Source: Actinomycetes bacterium
GTDB lineage: Bacteria; Actinomycetota; Actinomycetes; Actinomycetales; Cellulomonadaceae
Assembly: GCA_023418375.1 (NCBI GenBank)
Contig: JAEZZV010000179.1
Span: 1-18,914, forward strand
Direction: 5' to 3'
Length of the DNA stretch: 18,914 nucleotides
Part shown: positions 6,676 to 13,990 of the stretch, in pieces
Numbering within the stretch: the stretch's first letter is position 1
Layout of the letters: each line of letters starts with the position of its first letter
Notes under the pieces: generated by a model
Databases searched by the model: none
Told to the model about the DNA's origin: nothing
The model's input: the letters and a program-made list of their open reading frames with translations, nothing else
Program-made: the position numbers and the translations under genes

Positions 6676-7566
6676 CTACGGCATCGGCTTGCCGCCCGCG
6701 ACGCCGAGGCGCTCGCCGGTCACGTAGCTGGACTCGGCCGAGGCGAAGAAGACGTACGCGGGCGCGAGCTCGGCAGGCTGAGCCGGTCGCCCGAGCGGGG
6801 TGTCGGCGCCGAAGCCCTCGACCTTCTCGGCGGGCATGGTCGCGGGGATGAGCGGCGTCCAGACCGGGCCGGGGGCCACCGTGTTCACGCGGATGCCCTG
6901 CTCGGCGAGCTGCTGGGCCAGCCCCTTGGTGAAGTTCACGATGCCGGCCTTGCTGGTCGCGTAGTCGAGGAGCTGCGGGCTCGGCTGGTAGGCCTGGATG
7001 GACGACGTGGTGATGATCGACGAGCCCGGCTCCATGTGCGGGACGGCCGCCTTGCAGAGCCAGAACATCGCGTAGACGTTCGTCTTCATCACCCGGTCGA
7101 GCTGCTCGGTCGTGATGTCGAGCAGGCCGCCCTCCTGCGCCATCTGGTACGCCGCGTTCACGACCAGCACGTCGAGCCCGCCGAGCTCGGCGACCGCGCG
7201 GTCGACGATCTCTGTGCAGTGCGCCTCCTCGCGGATGTCGCCTGGGACGAGCACGGCGCGGCGCCCGGTGTCGCGGACGTGGCCCGCGGTGACCTCCGCG
7301 TCGTCGGACTCCTCCGGGAGGTAGGAGAGGACGACGTCGGCGCCCTCGCGCGCGAACGCGATCGCCACCGCACGCCCGATGCCGGAGTCCCCGCCCGTGA
7401 TCACCGCGCGGCGGCCCTCGAGCCGGCCCGAGCCGACGTACGAGTCCTCGCCGTGGTCCGGCTCGGTGCGCATGTCCTCGGTGTGCCCCGGGTGCTCGAT
7501 GCGCGGCTCCGGGCCGGGCTGGTCGTACTGCTCGGTGGGGTCGGTCGGCGTCGTCTGGTCGGTCAT
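6676..7566 (-). CDS. Short-chain dehydrogenase/reductase, general-stress type (YdaD/YghA-like)
   Basis: A cytosolic NAD(P)-dependent oxidoreductase of 296 residues. The Rossmann motif TGGDSGIG is at 57-64, the structural Asn at 163, the catalytic Ser at 188 or 189 (TTSSIQAY) and YATSK at 202-206 (Tyr202, Lys206). The N-terminal extension of about 50 residues with PDHGEDSYVGSGRL is characteristic of the subfamily with Bacillus YdaD (general stress protein 39) and E. coli YghA. The usual NNAG motif reads VNAAY (137-140), as tolerated in this subfamily. Members are described as stress-induced alcohol or aldehyde reductases, but the substrate cannot be read from sequence. The ATG at 7566 has GAGGGGG upstream. 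The gene lies 61 bases after the HAD gene on the same strand, so the two may share a transcript. Confidence 0.9.
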   Translation of the reverse strand: MTDQTTPTDPTEQYDQPGPEPRIEHPGHTEDMRTEPDHGEDSYVGSGRLEGRRAVITGGDSGIGRAVAIAFAREGADVVLSYLPEESDDAEVTAGHVRDTGRRAVLVPGDIREEAHCTEIVDRAVAELGGLDVLVVNAAYQMAQEGGLLDITTEQLDRVMKTNVYAMFWLCKAAVPHMEPGSSIITTSSIQAYQPSPQLLDYATSKAGIVNFTKGLAQQLAEQGIRVNTVAPGPVWTPLIPATMPAEKVEGFGADTPLGRPAQPAELAPAYVFFASAESSYVTGERLGVAGGKPMP

Positions 7567-7591
7567 GGTGGTGCCCCCTCGGCGGTCGGTG

Positions 7592-7638
7592 GTGCTCGGT
7601 CCTCGGTGCGCTCGGTCCTCGGTGCGCTCAGTCCTCCG
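7592..7638 (-). repeat. 16-bp tandem repeat between the HAD and SDR genes
   Basis: Three copies of GTGCGCTCGGTCCTCG on the + strand: 7592-7605 (two bases shorter), 7606-7621 (exact) and 7622-7638 (one change plus an extra base at the end). The third copy overlaps the stop codon of the HAD gene, so the final residues of that protein are coded by repeat sequence. A local slippage product is likely; no regulatory role is evident. Confidence 0.7.
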
Positions 7639-8335
7639 CGTGCCAGGCGAGGGCGAGCGGGCTCTGGTCGAGGTCGGCGAGCAGCGCCGCGACGTCGCGG
7701 TAGACGGCCGCCGCGCCCGCGGCGTGCAGCTCGCCCTCGCTCACCCCGCCGGTCAGCACGGCGACGCACGGCACGCCGGCGCGGGCGGCAGCCTCGACGT
7801 CCCAGCCGGTGTCGCCGACGAGCACCGCCCGGTCGGGCGGGACGCCCGCGACGTCGAGGGCGGCCCGGATCAGGTCGGGCTCGGGCTTGGCGTTCTGCAC
7901 GTCCTTCGCGGACGTGACGCCGTCGACGACGTCGTCCAGGTCGAGGACCTTCAGCAGCTCCTCGAGCTCGGCCGGGGCAGCCGACGTCGCGAGCACGGTC
8001 CGCGCGCCGCGCTCGGCCACGGCCCGGACCAGGTCGCGGGCGCCGTCGAACGGGCGTTGGAGGTCCGCGAGGTCGCGGTAGTGGCGGGCGTGCCCGTCCT
8101 TGGCGCGGTCGGCGAGGCGCTCGGCGTCGTCGCCCAGCAGGTCGGCGAGCAGGAGGGAGGAGCCCATGCCGATGCCTCGGTGGATGCGCCACGCGTCGAC
8201 AGGGCGGGTGAGCTCGTCGCCCAGGTCCGCGAACGCCTGCATCCACGCGTGCACGTGCAGGTAGTTCGAGTCGACCAGCGTGCCGTCGATGTCGAACAGG
8301 ACCGCACCGGCGGCGTCGTGCGGGGTGGGCGTCAT
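7628..8335 (-). CDS. HAD-superfamily hydrolase, phosphoglycolate phosphatase-like
   Basis: A cytosolic phosphatase of 235 residues. All four HAD motifs are present: DIDGT at 15-19 (nucleophile Asp15, acid Asp17), Thr117/Ser118 in ATSAA, Lys150 in NAKPEPD, and GDTGWD at 174-179. The helical cap between about 24 and 95 is of the type seen in phosphoglycolate phosphatase and beta-phosphoglucomutase relatives. The substrate is not predictable. I choose the ATG at 8335; an upstream in-frame GTG at 8350 has no ribosome site, whereas the ATG has a weak GGGTGGGG. The gene follows the 225-residue protein by 85 bases that contain a hairpin, so it may be only partly linked to module 4. It precedes the SDR gene closely. 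Confidence 0.9.
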   Translation of the reverse strand: MTPTPHDAAGAVLFDIDGTLVDSNYLHVHAWMQAFADLGDELTRPVDAWRIHRGIGMGSSLLLADLLGDDAERLADRAKDGHARHYRDLADLQRPFDGARDLVRAVAERGARTVLATSAAPAELEELLKVLDLDDVVDGVTSAKDVQNAKPEPDLIRAALDVAGVPPDRAVLVGDTGWDVEAAARAGVPCVAVLTGGVSEGELHAAGAAAVYRDVAALLADLDQSPLALAWHAED

Positions 8336-8362
8336 GTGCCCCACCCTCACCCGGCGGCGGCG

Positions 8363-8397
8363 CGGGCGCCTCCCGAAGGGCAGAGGACGAGCGCCCG
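8363..8397 (-). terminator. Possible terminator after the module 4 operon
   Basis: CGGGCGC (8363-8369) and GCGCCCG (8391-8397) can form a 7-bp stem. The enclosed 21 bases can fold further, with CCC-UUC-GGG as the innermost part in minus-strand RNA. It lies 24 bases past the stop of the 225-residue gene and before the HAD gene. No U tract. Confidence 0.4.
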
Positions 8398-8420
8398 GGT
8401 GCCGGGGCCGTGCGGTCCGG

Positions 8421-9098
8421 TCAGGCGACGTCGAACGGGATCGACTCGCCGACGAGCTCCGTGGGCACGCCGTCCCCGACGGCGACCCGCACGCCCACGA
8501 GGAGCCGGTACTCGCCCGCTGCGAGCTCCTCGCCGTCGCACCCGACGAGGCGGTAGGTCAGCTCGGCGGTCACGCCGATGCCGGCGGGCACGGTCATCCG
8601 GGACGGGTCGTCGCCTCCCTCGACCGCGTCCCGGAGGTCGACGGTCGCCGGCTCGCCCGCGACCACGCCGTCGCGCACGACGACCACCGCCAGGTCGGAC
8701 TCCGCCCGGACCTCGACCGCGTCGGCGACGTTGACGAGCGCGGCGATCACCTCCAGTGGTGTGCCGGGGGCGTAGAGCGGACGGACCCGGGCGTCGAGCA
8801 TCTGGACCTCGGCGGTCAGGGTGCCCCCGGGAGCGGACGCGACCCGGGGTGCCGGGTCACCGCACGCGAGGACCGCGAGCGCCGCCTCGGGCCGGACCGG
8901 TCGCCCGGCAGCACCCGTCGCGTTCTGGTTGTCGACGAAGTGCACGACGGCGGACGCGGCGCCCGCGACCAGCAGCCCGACGGCGAGCCCGCCCGCCAGC
9001 AGCCAGGCGACGAGCACCCCGCGGCTGCGCCGCCGCTCGGGCAGCGGCGCGTCGGCGCTGCGCTCGCCGTCGGCCGACGCGTCGTCGAACCAGGTCAC
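8421..9098 (-). CDS. Single-pass membrane protein with one copy of the shared two-Cys module
   Basis: A protein of 225 residues. I take the GTG at 9098 as start because AGGGAGG lies about 7 bases upstream; the in-frame GTG at 9104 is too close to that site. A cytoplasmic tail of about 27 residues ending in PERRRSRG is followed by a membrane segment at about 28-52 and then the extracytoplasmic module. That module has Cys79 (LACGD), RDGVVAG at 142-148, Cys187 and LAAGEY at 192-197, the signature found in all five sigma partners. The protein therefore looks like a partner reduced to its minimum. It is the fourth gene of the module 4 operon, 24 bases after the lipoprotein gene. It might compete with or assist partner 4 in binding the same external ligand; that is speculation. 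Confidence 0.83.
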   Translation of the reverse strand: MTWFDDASADGERSADAPLPERRRSRGVLVAWLLAGGLAVGLLVAGAASAVVHFVDNQNATGAAGRPVRPEAALAVLACGDPAPRVASAPGGTLTAEVQMLDARVRPLYAPGTPLEVIAALVNVADAVEVRAESDLAVVVVRDGVVAGEPATVDLRDAVEGGDDPSRMTVPAGIGVTAELTYRLVGCDGEELAAGEYRLLVGVRVAVGDGVPTELVGESIPFDVA

Positions 9099-9122
9099 GG
9101 GCACCCCTCCCTCGGACGGGCG

Positions 9123-10115
9123 TCAGTCAAGCACGCCGGGCTCCGAGAGCGCCGCCACCAGGGCGTCCAGGTCGGTGCGGTGCGCCTCGACGTAGCCCTG
9201 CTGGAGCACGTGCTCAACCGCGCGGCGGCGGGCCGTCCAGTCGGTCGCGTCGCGGCAGTCCTGGTCGGCCAGCGCCACCCGGCGCTCGGCCTCGGCTCCC
9301 GCCTCGATCGTGCCCGCGGCCACCGGCGCATCGGGCGCGGCCTCGAACACGGCCAGCATCTCCTCGAGGAGGCGGGTCTCGGCGGCCCGGGGGGAGTCGT
9401 CGCCGTAGCCGGCGTCGCGCATGCAGGACGCCCAGGCCGCGTCGACCTCCGCCAGCAGCGGGTCGTCCCCCTCCCAGAGCGACTGCAGGTAGTCCGCGAC
9501 CTCCTCCTGGACGCCGCGCAGGTACTCCGCCTCGGCGCCGTCCCGCAGCTCCGCCGGCGCCGTGCACCCGGTGCCGTCGTAGCTGACCGTGCCGTCGCCC
9601 AGATCGGTCGGCTGGCCCAGGAGCGCGACGTCGTACGCCTGCCGCGCCTCTGGGCTGAGCGACTCCCGGTACGCCGTGTTCGCGCTCGTGTCGAGCATGT
9701 AGGTGTGCTGCCCCGGCTCGATCTCCGGCTGGCGCCACAGGCCGTAGCCGTAGGTCTCGGCGTACGCGCGGGTCCCGCGCAGCGGGTCGTCGGACGCCTC
9801 GAAGGAGCCCGGGACCATGACGACGGGGGCGTACTCGAAGCCCTCGGTCGCCATGCAGGCGGCGATCGCCTCCTCGGTCTGGACCAGCTCGGCGGCGACC
9901 TCGGCCTGCGTGCGTTCGCCGACGGCGTCGCCGAGGTAGAGCTCGAGCGGGCCGAGCGGCGGTGGGTCGGCCGAGTCGCCCGACGACGGCACGGGACCCG
10001 CGGGCGCGCCCGTGCCGCACCCTCCGAGGCCGAGGAGCAGCGCGACCAGGACCACCCCCGGCGGCGCGCCTCCCGCACCGTCGGCCGCCGCCCCGCCTCG
10101 CCGGCCCGCCGTCAT
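9123..10115 (-). CDS. Lipoprotein of unknown function in the module 4 operon
   Basis: A protein of 330 residues with a hydrophobic signal at about 20-32 and the lipobox LGGC (30-33), so Cys33 should be lipidated and the protein anchored outside the membrane. The mature part is acidic and mostly helical, with spaced cysteines in ACMATEGFEY (Cys87), GTGCTAP, ASCMRDAGY and DQDCRD. The repeated 'CM..xGy' motif is familiar from actinobacterial lipoproteins of unknown function. The start ATG overlaps the stop of partner 4 (ATGA, 10112-10115), so it is translationally coupled and belongs to the same sigma module. No enzyme motif was recognised. It may act as an outer accessory to partner 4. Confidence 0.85.
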   Translation of the reverse strand: MTAGRRGGAAADGAGGAPPGVVLVALLLGLGGCGTGAPAGPVPSSGDSADPPPLGPLELYLGDAVGERTQAEVAAELVQTEEAIAACMATEGFEYAPVVMVPGSFEASDDPLRGTRAYAETYGYGLWRQPEIEPGQHTYMLDTSANTAYRESLSPEARQAYDVALLGQPTDLGDGTVSYDGTGCTAPAELRDGAEAEYLRGVQEEVADYLQSLWEGDDPLLAEVDAAWASCMRDAGYGDDSPRAAETRLLEEMLAVFEAAPDAPVAAGTIEAGAEAERRVALADQDCRDATDWTARRRAVEHVLQQGYVEAHRTDLDALVAALSEPGVLD

Positions 10116-11377
10116 CCTTCGCCGACGACGACGTCGACCGGCTCGGTGACGACCGTGCGCGTCCCGGTGACGGCGGTGGGGAAGGTGTCGCCAGCGGCCT
10201 GGACCTCGCTCACGCTCACCTCGAGGAAGCCGTACGCCTGGTACGTGCCGGCGGGCAGCGGCAGCGTGGGGCCCTCGGTGCCCGGCAGGCGGCAGACGAC
10301 CGCGTCGCCGACGGCCGGGAGCGCCTCCGCCTCGTGGCGGTCGACGACGAGCCGGCTCGCGTAGTCGACGTCGTACTGTCCGCGGCCGACGACGACGCCG
10401 TCGCGCGTCAGCACGAGGTGCACGCTGCTCATGGGGGTGTCGCCGACGACGTTCAGGCCGTCGCGGGACGTCAGTGAGCCCGTGCCGTAGAGCGGCTCGC
10501 CGCTGCGCGCGGACGGGCTCAGCTCGATGCCGAGCCCGAGATACGGGTCGGTCAGGTCAGGCATCCGGGTCCCGCAGGCACCGACGGGCGCATCGGCGCG
10601 GGCCGTCTCCGCGGCGGCGACGACCTCGGCGAGGGCGACCTCCGCCTGGCGGAGCGCCTCGTCGGCGTTCGCCGGTGCGGCGACGACCCGGAAGGGTGCC
10701 GGACCCGCGGAGAGCTCGAGCGCCTCGGTGTCGCCCGATTTCGCGAGGGCGAGGGTGGCGACGAGGTCGTAAGCGCCCGGGGCGAGCTCACCCACGGCCG
10801 CGCAGGGCCACAGGGGGACCGTGTCGTCCATCGTGAGCCTGCCCGGCGGCATGGTCTTGACGAAGGGCAACATGCCCGTGGCGACGACGGTGCCCTCCTG
10901 CAGCACGGCGAGCTGGAGGTACTGCTGGACGTCCCAGTCGAGGCGGAGGTAGCCGTCGTAGGCGAGCCCGGCGGTCACGTCGATCGGCTCGCCCGCTACG
11001 ACGACGTCGTTCGCGAGCGTGGGTGCGGCCAGTGTCAGACCCTCGGCCGCGGGCTGGATCGCGTCAACCGCGACGGCGTCTCCGCAGTGCAGCGCGACGT
11101 CGCCGGCGCCGTCGGCCGTCCACGCGGGGTCGCGGGGGGACCCGCGCCCGTCGGTCAGGGCAGCAGCGCCCACGGCGACGGCCGCCACCGTGAGCACGCC
11201 GAGGGCGCTCGTGGCCCCGGTGCGCACGGTGCGACGGCGGCGCACTCGCGCGGTCAGGGCGCCGACGAGGACGTCGTCGAGCGCTGTTGCGCCCCGCTCC
11301 ACCCGGTCCGTCTGCGGCTCACCCGGTGCACCGGGCACGTCCACAACGTCGTGCAGCCTGGTCCGCAGGTCGGTCAT
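10112..11377 (-). CDS. Sigma partner 4: membrane protein with two copies of the two-Cys module
   Basis: A protein of 421 residues coupled by ATGA to sigma gene 4 (11374-11377). The cytoplasmic part (1-52) ends in LTARVRRRRTVR; the membrane segment is about 54-74. The first module runs about 94-232: Cys98 (LHCGD), a weak EGTVVATG at 161-168, Cys192 and LAPGAY at 198-203. A helical linker (about 238-262, ALRQAEVALAEVVAAAETA) leads to the second module at about 265-421. This has Cys268 (GACGT), RDGVVVG at 325-331, Cys362 and LPAGTYQAYGFLEV at 374-387. Both copies keep a 94-residue spacing between cysteines. The closest relative is partner 5, which has the same two-module plan and linker. Anti-sigma or sensor function is inferred from context; there is no zinc motif. 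Confidence 0.85.
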   Translation of the reverse strand: MTDLRTRLHDVVDVPGAPGEPQTDRVERGATALDDVLVGALTARVRRRRTVRTGATSALGVLTVAAVAVGAAALTDGRGSPRDPAWTADGAGDVALHCGDAVAVDAIQPAAEGLTLAAPTLANDVVVAGEPIDVTAGLAYDGYLRLDWDVQQYLQLAVLQEGTVVATGMLPFVKTMPPGRLTMDDTVPLWPCAAVGELAPGAYDLVATLALAKSGDTEALELSAGPAPFRVVAAPANADEALRQAEVALAEVVAAAETARADAPVGACGTRMPDLTDPYLGLGIELSPSARSGEPLYGTGSLTSRDGLNVVGDTPMSSVHLVLTRDGVVVGRGQYDVDYASRLVVDRHEAEALPAVGDAVVCRLPGTEGPTLPLPAGTYQAYGFLEVSVSEVQAAGDTFPTAVTGTRTVVTEPVDVVVGEG

Positions 11378-11916
11378 CGTTCCTCCTCCTGGACGAGCGC
11401 GACCTCGGTCCGCGCGTCGGGCAGGGGCCCGAGGAGCGTCTCGAGGGCGCTCGCCGCGTCGGAGAGGTAGCGCTTGACCGTGCCCTGGGCGAGGCCCAGA
11501 CGGTCGGCGATCTCGGGGACGGTCAGGTCGTCGTAGAAGCGCAGGACGACGCACGCCCGCGGCTGCGGCCGGAGCGTGGCCAGGGCCGCACGGACGTCGA
11601 TGCCGGTGTCGGCGGAGGCCGACGCGGACGGCACGGCATCGGGCACCCCGATGAGCGGGCGGAGCCGGTGCCAGTGCTGACGCCGGCGGTAGCCGTCGAG
11701 GAAGACCCGCAGGATCGCCTGCCGGACGTACTGCTCCGCGGCCGCCACCTCGCGCAGCGGCCGGCCCCTGCTGAAGACCCGGACCAGGGCCTCCTGGACC
11801 AGGTCGTCCGCGTCGCGCAGGTCGCCGCCCGTCAGCAGGGCCGCATAGCGGACCAGGGCCGTCCGGCGCTCGCGGACCAGCCGGTCCAGCACCGGCGCCC
11901 ACGTGCTCTCGCCCAC
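11374..11916 (-). CDS. ECF sigma factor 4, SigE family
   Basis: A protein of 180 residues. I place the start at the GTG at 11916, preceded by GGGAGGAG at good spacing, which gives an N-terminus in register with the siblings (GESTWAPVLDRLVRERRTAL). A longer frame from a TTG at 11946 would start at the downstream edge of the -10 element, ahead of the expected transcription start. Region 2 is at about 18-82 (ALVRYAALLTGGDLRDADDL, VQEALVRVFSR). Region 4 is at about 108-162 (PRACVVLRFYDDLTVPEIAD, then LAQGTVKRYLSDA). The LLGP motif follows. It heads a four-gene operon: sigma, partner 4, lipoprotein and 225-residue membrane protein. Confidence 0.91.
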   Translation of the reverse strand: MGESTWAPVLDRLVRERRTALVRYAALLTGGDLRDADDLVQEALVRVFSRGRPLREVAAAEQYVRQAILRVFLDGYRRRQHWHRLRPLIGVPDAVPSASASADTGIDVRAALATLRPQPRACVVLRFYDDLTVPEIADRLGLAQGTVKRYLSDAASALETLLGPLPDARTEVALVQEEER

Positions 11917-11947
11917 CGCAGCCTCCTCCCGATCACCCGACGACAAC

Positions 11948-11976
11948 CATGACGGGTGGGCTGCGCGGATCGTTGG
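11948..11976 (-). promoter_or_regulatory. ECF-type promoter of sigma gene 4
   Basis: Read on the minus strand: -35 CCAACG (11976-11971), 16-base spacer, -10 CGTCATG (11954-11948), 31 bases upstream of the GTG start. Both core elements are identical to those of the sigma 5 promoter. Confidence 0.75.
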
Positions 11977-12013
11977 TCAGGTGCGGTCGGCCCGCGGCCG
12001 GCGCGGGAGGAGC

Positions 12014-12054
12014 GGTCGGCGCCCCGCCGATGGCGGGTCGGCGGGGCGCCGACC
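12014..12054 (-). terminator. Strong hairpin terminator of module 5
   Basis: A perfect 17-bp inverted repeat (12014-12030 with 12038-12054, arm GGTCGGCGCCCCGCCGA) around a 7-base loop. It lies 39 bases after the stop of partner 5 and before the sigma 4 promoter. There is no U tract, as usual in this GC range. It should separate module 5 from module 4. Confidence 0.75.
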
Positions 12055-12093
12055 TCATGCAGCCGCCCGTCGGCAGTCGGGCGGCGTCCTGGG

Positions 12094-13377
12094 TCACTCG
12101 CTCGGCGCCTCGACGATGACGTCGACCGGCTGGCTGCGCAGGACGAGCGTGTCGCTCGCGGCCCGCGTGGTGCCGTCCGCCTCGGTGATCTCCTGGAGCG
12201 TGACCGGCAGGATGGCGTAGGCCTGGTAGATGCCCGGCGGCAGGGTGAGCTCGGGCGCGTCCGCTCCCGGCAGGCTGCACAGCAGGACCTCGCCGTACCC
12301 GTAGATCACCTGGGCCTCCGGCGTGGTCTCGATGAGCATCGGCGTGTCCTCGTAGGGGGCGCCCCGCCCGACGACGACGCCGTCGCGCGTGAGCACCACC
12401 GTCGCGCCCAGCTCGGGCAGGTCGGCCAGGACGGACGTCCGTCCACCGGTCGGCAGCAGGATCGTCACCGCGTCCACCAGGTCCCCGGGCGCGTAGCGCA
12501 TGCCGCTGCCGGAGTCGAGGTCGAGCTCGAGGGACAGCGGCTCGTCTTGGCCGATCGCGGGCACGCTCGTGCCGCACGTCCCGAACGGCTGCTCGGCGCT
12601 GACCTGCGGCGACGCGTCGATGATCTCCTGCACGGCGGCCTCGGCCTCAGCCCGTGCGACGGGGCTCTCGACGATGGCGATCGTCAGCGGCCACGGCCCC
12701 GCGCTGGCGCGCCACGCCCGTCCCTCGCCCGACGTGAGGGTCACTGAGGCGACCACCTCGTAGGCTCCGGGCTCGAGCGGGGTGTCGCCGCCGCACGGCT
12801 CCACGTCCAGCCGGGACGCGAAGGAGCCGAGCGTGCCGGTCTCGGTGCTGCCGAGCGTGATGTCCTGGCCGGGCGGCTCGGCCGGTTGGTCCTCGCCGGC
12901 GACGCCGACCACGACGCCGTCACGGGCCAGCGCCACGTCGACCCGCGCGTCGGCGTAGGTGACCTCCTCGGTCCCGGGCGCCCACCAGCGCAGCGTCGTC
13001 ATCAGGTCGCTGCCGTACGACGCGGCCGTCGGCGTCTCGCCGGCCAGGGCCAGCGCCGCGTCGCTGCGGAGCGTCTCCGGGACGGCCTGGCCGCACTCCA
13101 GCGCGGTGCCGTCGTGCGGGGCGTCGCCGGTCTGCGGCCCGCCGTCGGCCGGTCCTGGCTCCCCGCCCCCGTCACGGTTGACGAGCGCGACGGCGCCCAC
13201 GGCCATCGCCGCCACGGTGCCCATGCTCACCGCGCCGGCGGCGGTCGCGCGGGCGGCCCGGCGGCGGCGGATGCGGCTGACCATCGGCCCGACCTGGGAG
13301 GTCAGGCGTGCGGCGAGCGCGTCGTCGTGCACCGACCCGGCCAGGTCGGCGAGCGAGTGCTGCAGGTCGATGCTCAT
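12094..13377 (-). CDS. Sigma partner 5: membrane protein with two copies of the two-Cys module
   Basis: A protein of 427 residues coupled by ATGA to sigma gene 5 (13374-13377). The cytoplasmic part (1-43) ends in MVSRIRRRRAAR; the membrane segment is about 44-66, followed by a Gly/Pro/Asp linker. Module one (about 92-236) has Cys95 (LECGQ), RDGVVVG at 152-158, Cys195 and LEPGAY at 201-206. A helical linker (about 240-262) precedes module two (265-427) with Cys268 (GTCGT), RDGVVVG at 331-337, Cys367 and LPPGIYQAYAIL at 379-390. Cysteine spacing is 100 and 99 residues. This is the most regular copy of the family in the window. It most resembles partner 4, suggesting that one arose from the other by tandem duplication. 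Role as anti-sigma or sensor is inferred. Confidence 0.85.
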   Translation of the reverse strand: MSIDLQHSLADLAGSVHDDALAARLTSQVGPMVSRIRRRRAARATAAGAVSMGTVAAMAVGAVALVNRDGGGEPGPADGGPQTGDAPHDGTALECGQAVPETLRSDAALALAGETPTAASYGSDLMTTLRWWAPGTEEVTYADARVDVALARDGVVVGVAGEDQPAEPPGQDITLGSTETGTLGSFASRLDVEPCGGDTPLEPGAYEVVASVTLTSGEGRAWRASAGPWPLTIAIVESPVARAEAEAAVQEIIDASPQVSAEQPFGTCGTSVPAIGQDEPLSLELDLDSGSGMRYAPGDLVDAVTILLPTGGRTSVLADLPELGATVVLTRDGVVVGRGAPYEDTPMLIETTPEAQVIYGYGEVLLCSLPGADAPELTLPPGIYQAYAILPVTLQEITEADGTTRAASDTLVLRSQPVDVIVEAPSE

Positions 13378-13946
13378 CGGTTCCTCCTGGTGTTCGCGAG
13401 CCGGACGCCCGTCTGGGCGGCATCGATCGCCTCGGCTGCTGCCGGCCGTACCGGCCCCAGCAACCCCTCGAGCCGCCGGACCCCGTCCGACAGGTACCTC
13501 TTCACCGCCCCCTCGGAGATGGAGAGCTCTTCCGCGATGCGCGCGACAGTCATGTCCTCGTAGAAGCGCAGGACGACGCAGGCCCGCTCGCGCGCGCCCA
13601 GCTCGCCCAGTGCCTGCCGCACTGCCACCCGGTTCCCGACGTCCGCCTCGGGGCTCGCCGACACGTCCTCGCCCCCGGCGAGGTGCCGGACGGCGGCCCA
13701 CCGCTTCCGACGGCGGAACCCGTCGAGGAAGGTGGTGAGCACCGCGCGGCGCACGTAGCCCTCGAGGTTGTCGAGCTGGGTGCCCGTCCGGGCACGTGCG
13801 AACGTCTTCACGAGCGCGTCCTGGACCAGGTCCTCGGCCTCACGTCGGTCGCCGCACAGCAGGTAGGCGTAGCCGACGAGCGCCGGGCCCCGTGCCACGA
13901 CGAGCTCGTGCAGGTCTCGTTCCCACGTCTTGGCCTCCACGGCCAT
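13374..13946 (-). CDS. ECF sigma factor 5, SigE family
   Basis: A protein of 190 residues from the ATG at 13946 with AGAGGAGAA upstream. Region 2 is at about 19-82 (GPALVGYAYLLCGDRREAED, LVQDALVKTFARA, EGYVRRAVLTTFLDGFRRRK). Region 4 is at about 112-163 (RERACVVLRFYEDMTVARIA, then LSISEGAVKRYLSDGVRRLE). After LLGP comes a tail of about 25 residues rich in Ala and Arg. It is the first module of the array, divergent from hppA. Partner 5 overlaps its stop. An ECF promoter lies 44 bases upstream. Confidence 0.93.
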   Translation of the reverse strand: MAVEAKTWERDLHELVVARGPALVGYAYLLCGDRREAEDLVQDALVKTFARARTGTQLDNLEGYVRRAVLTTFLDGFRRRKRWAAVRHLAGGEDVSASPEADVGNRVAVRQALGELGARERACVVLRFYEDMTVARIAEELSISEGAVKRYLSDGVRRLEGLLGPVRPAAAEAIDAAQTGVRLANTRRNR

Positions 13947-13990
13947 CCCGTTCTCCTCTGTCCAAGGCCCCCGCCCGACCCGTCACCCAG

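Noticed and set aside
8280..10364. Very long open frame on the + strand opposite the module 4 genes
   Set aside because: The minus strand carries genes with clear lipobox, membrane segment, HAD motifs and ribosome sites. The + frame is a low-complexity Arg/Gly/Ala-rich shadow caused by GC-rich third positions.
11933..11950. Five-codon ORF (ATG at 11950) upstream of sigma gene 4 as a leader peptide
   Set aside because: The ATG is part of the -10 element, so it would not be in the mRNA.
1094..13377. Zinc-binding anti-sigma (ZAS) motif in the partner tails
   Set aside because: Searched by eye for HxxxCxxC in all five cytoplasmic tails; none contains it and the tails have no cysteine.
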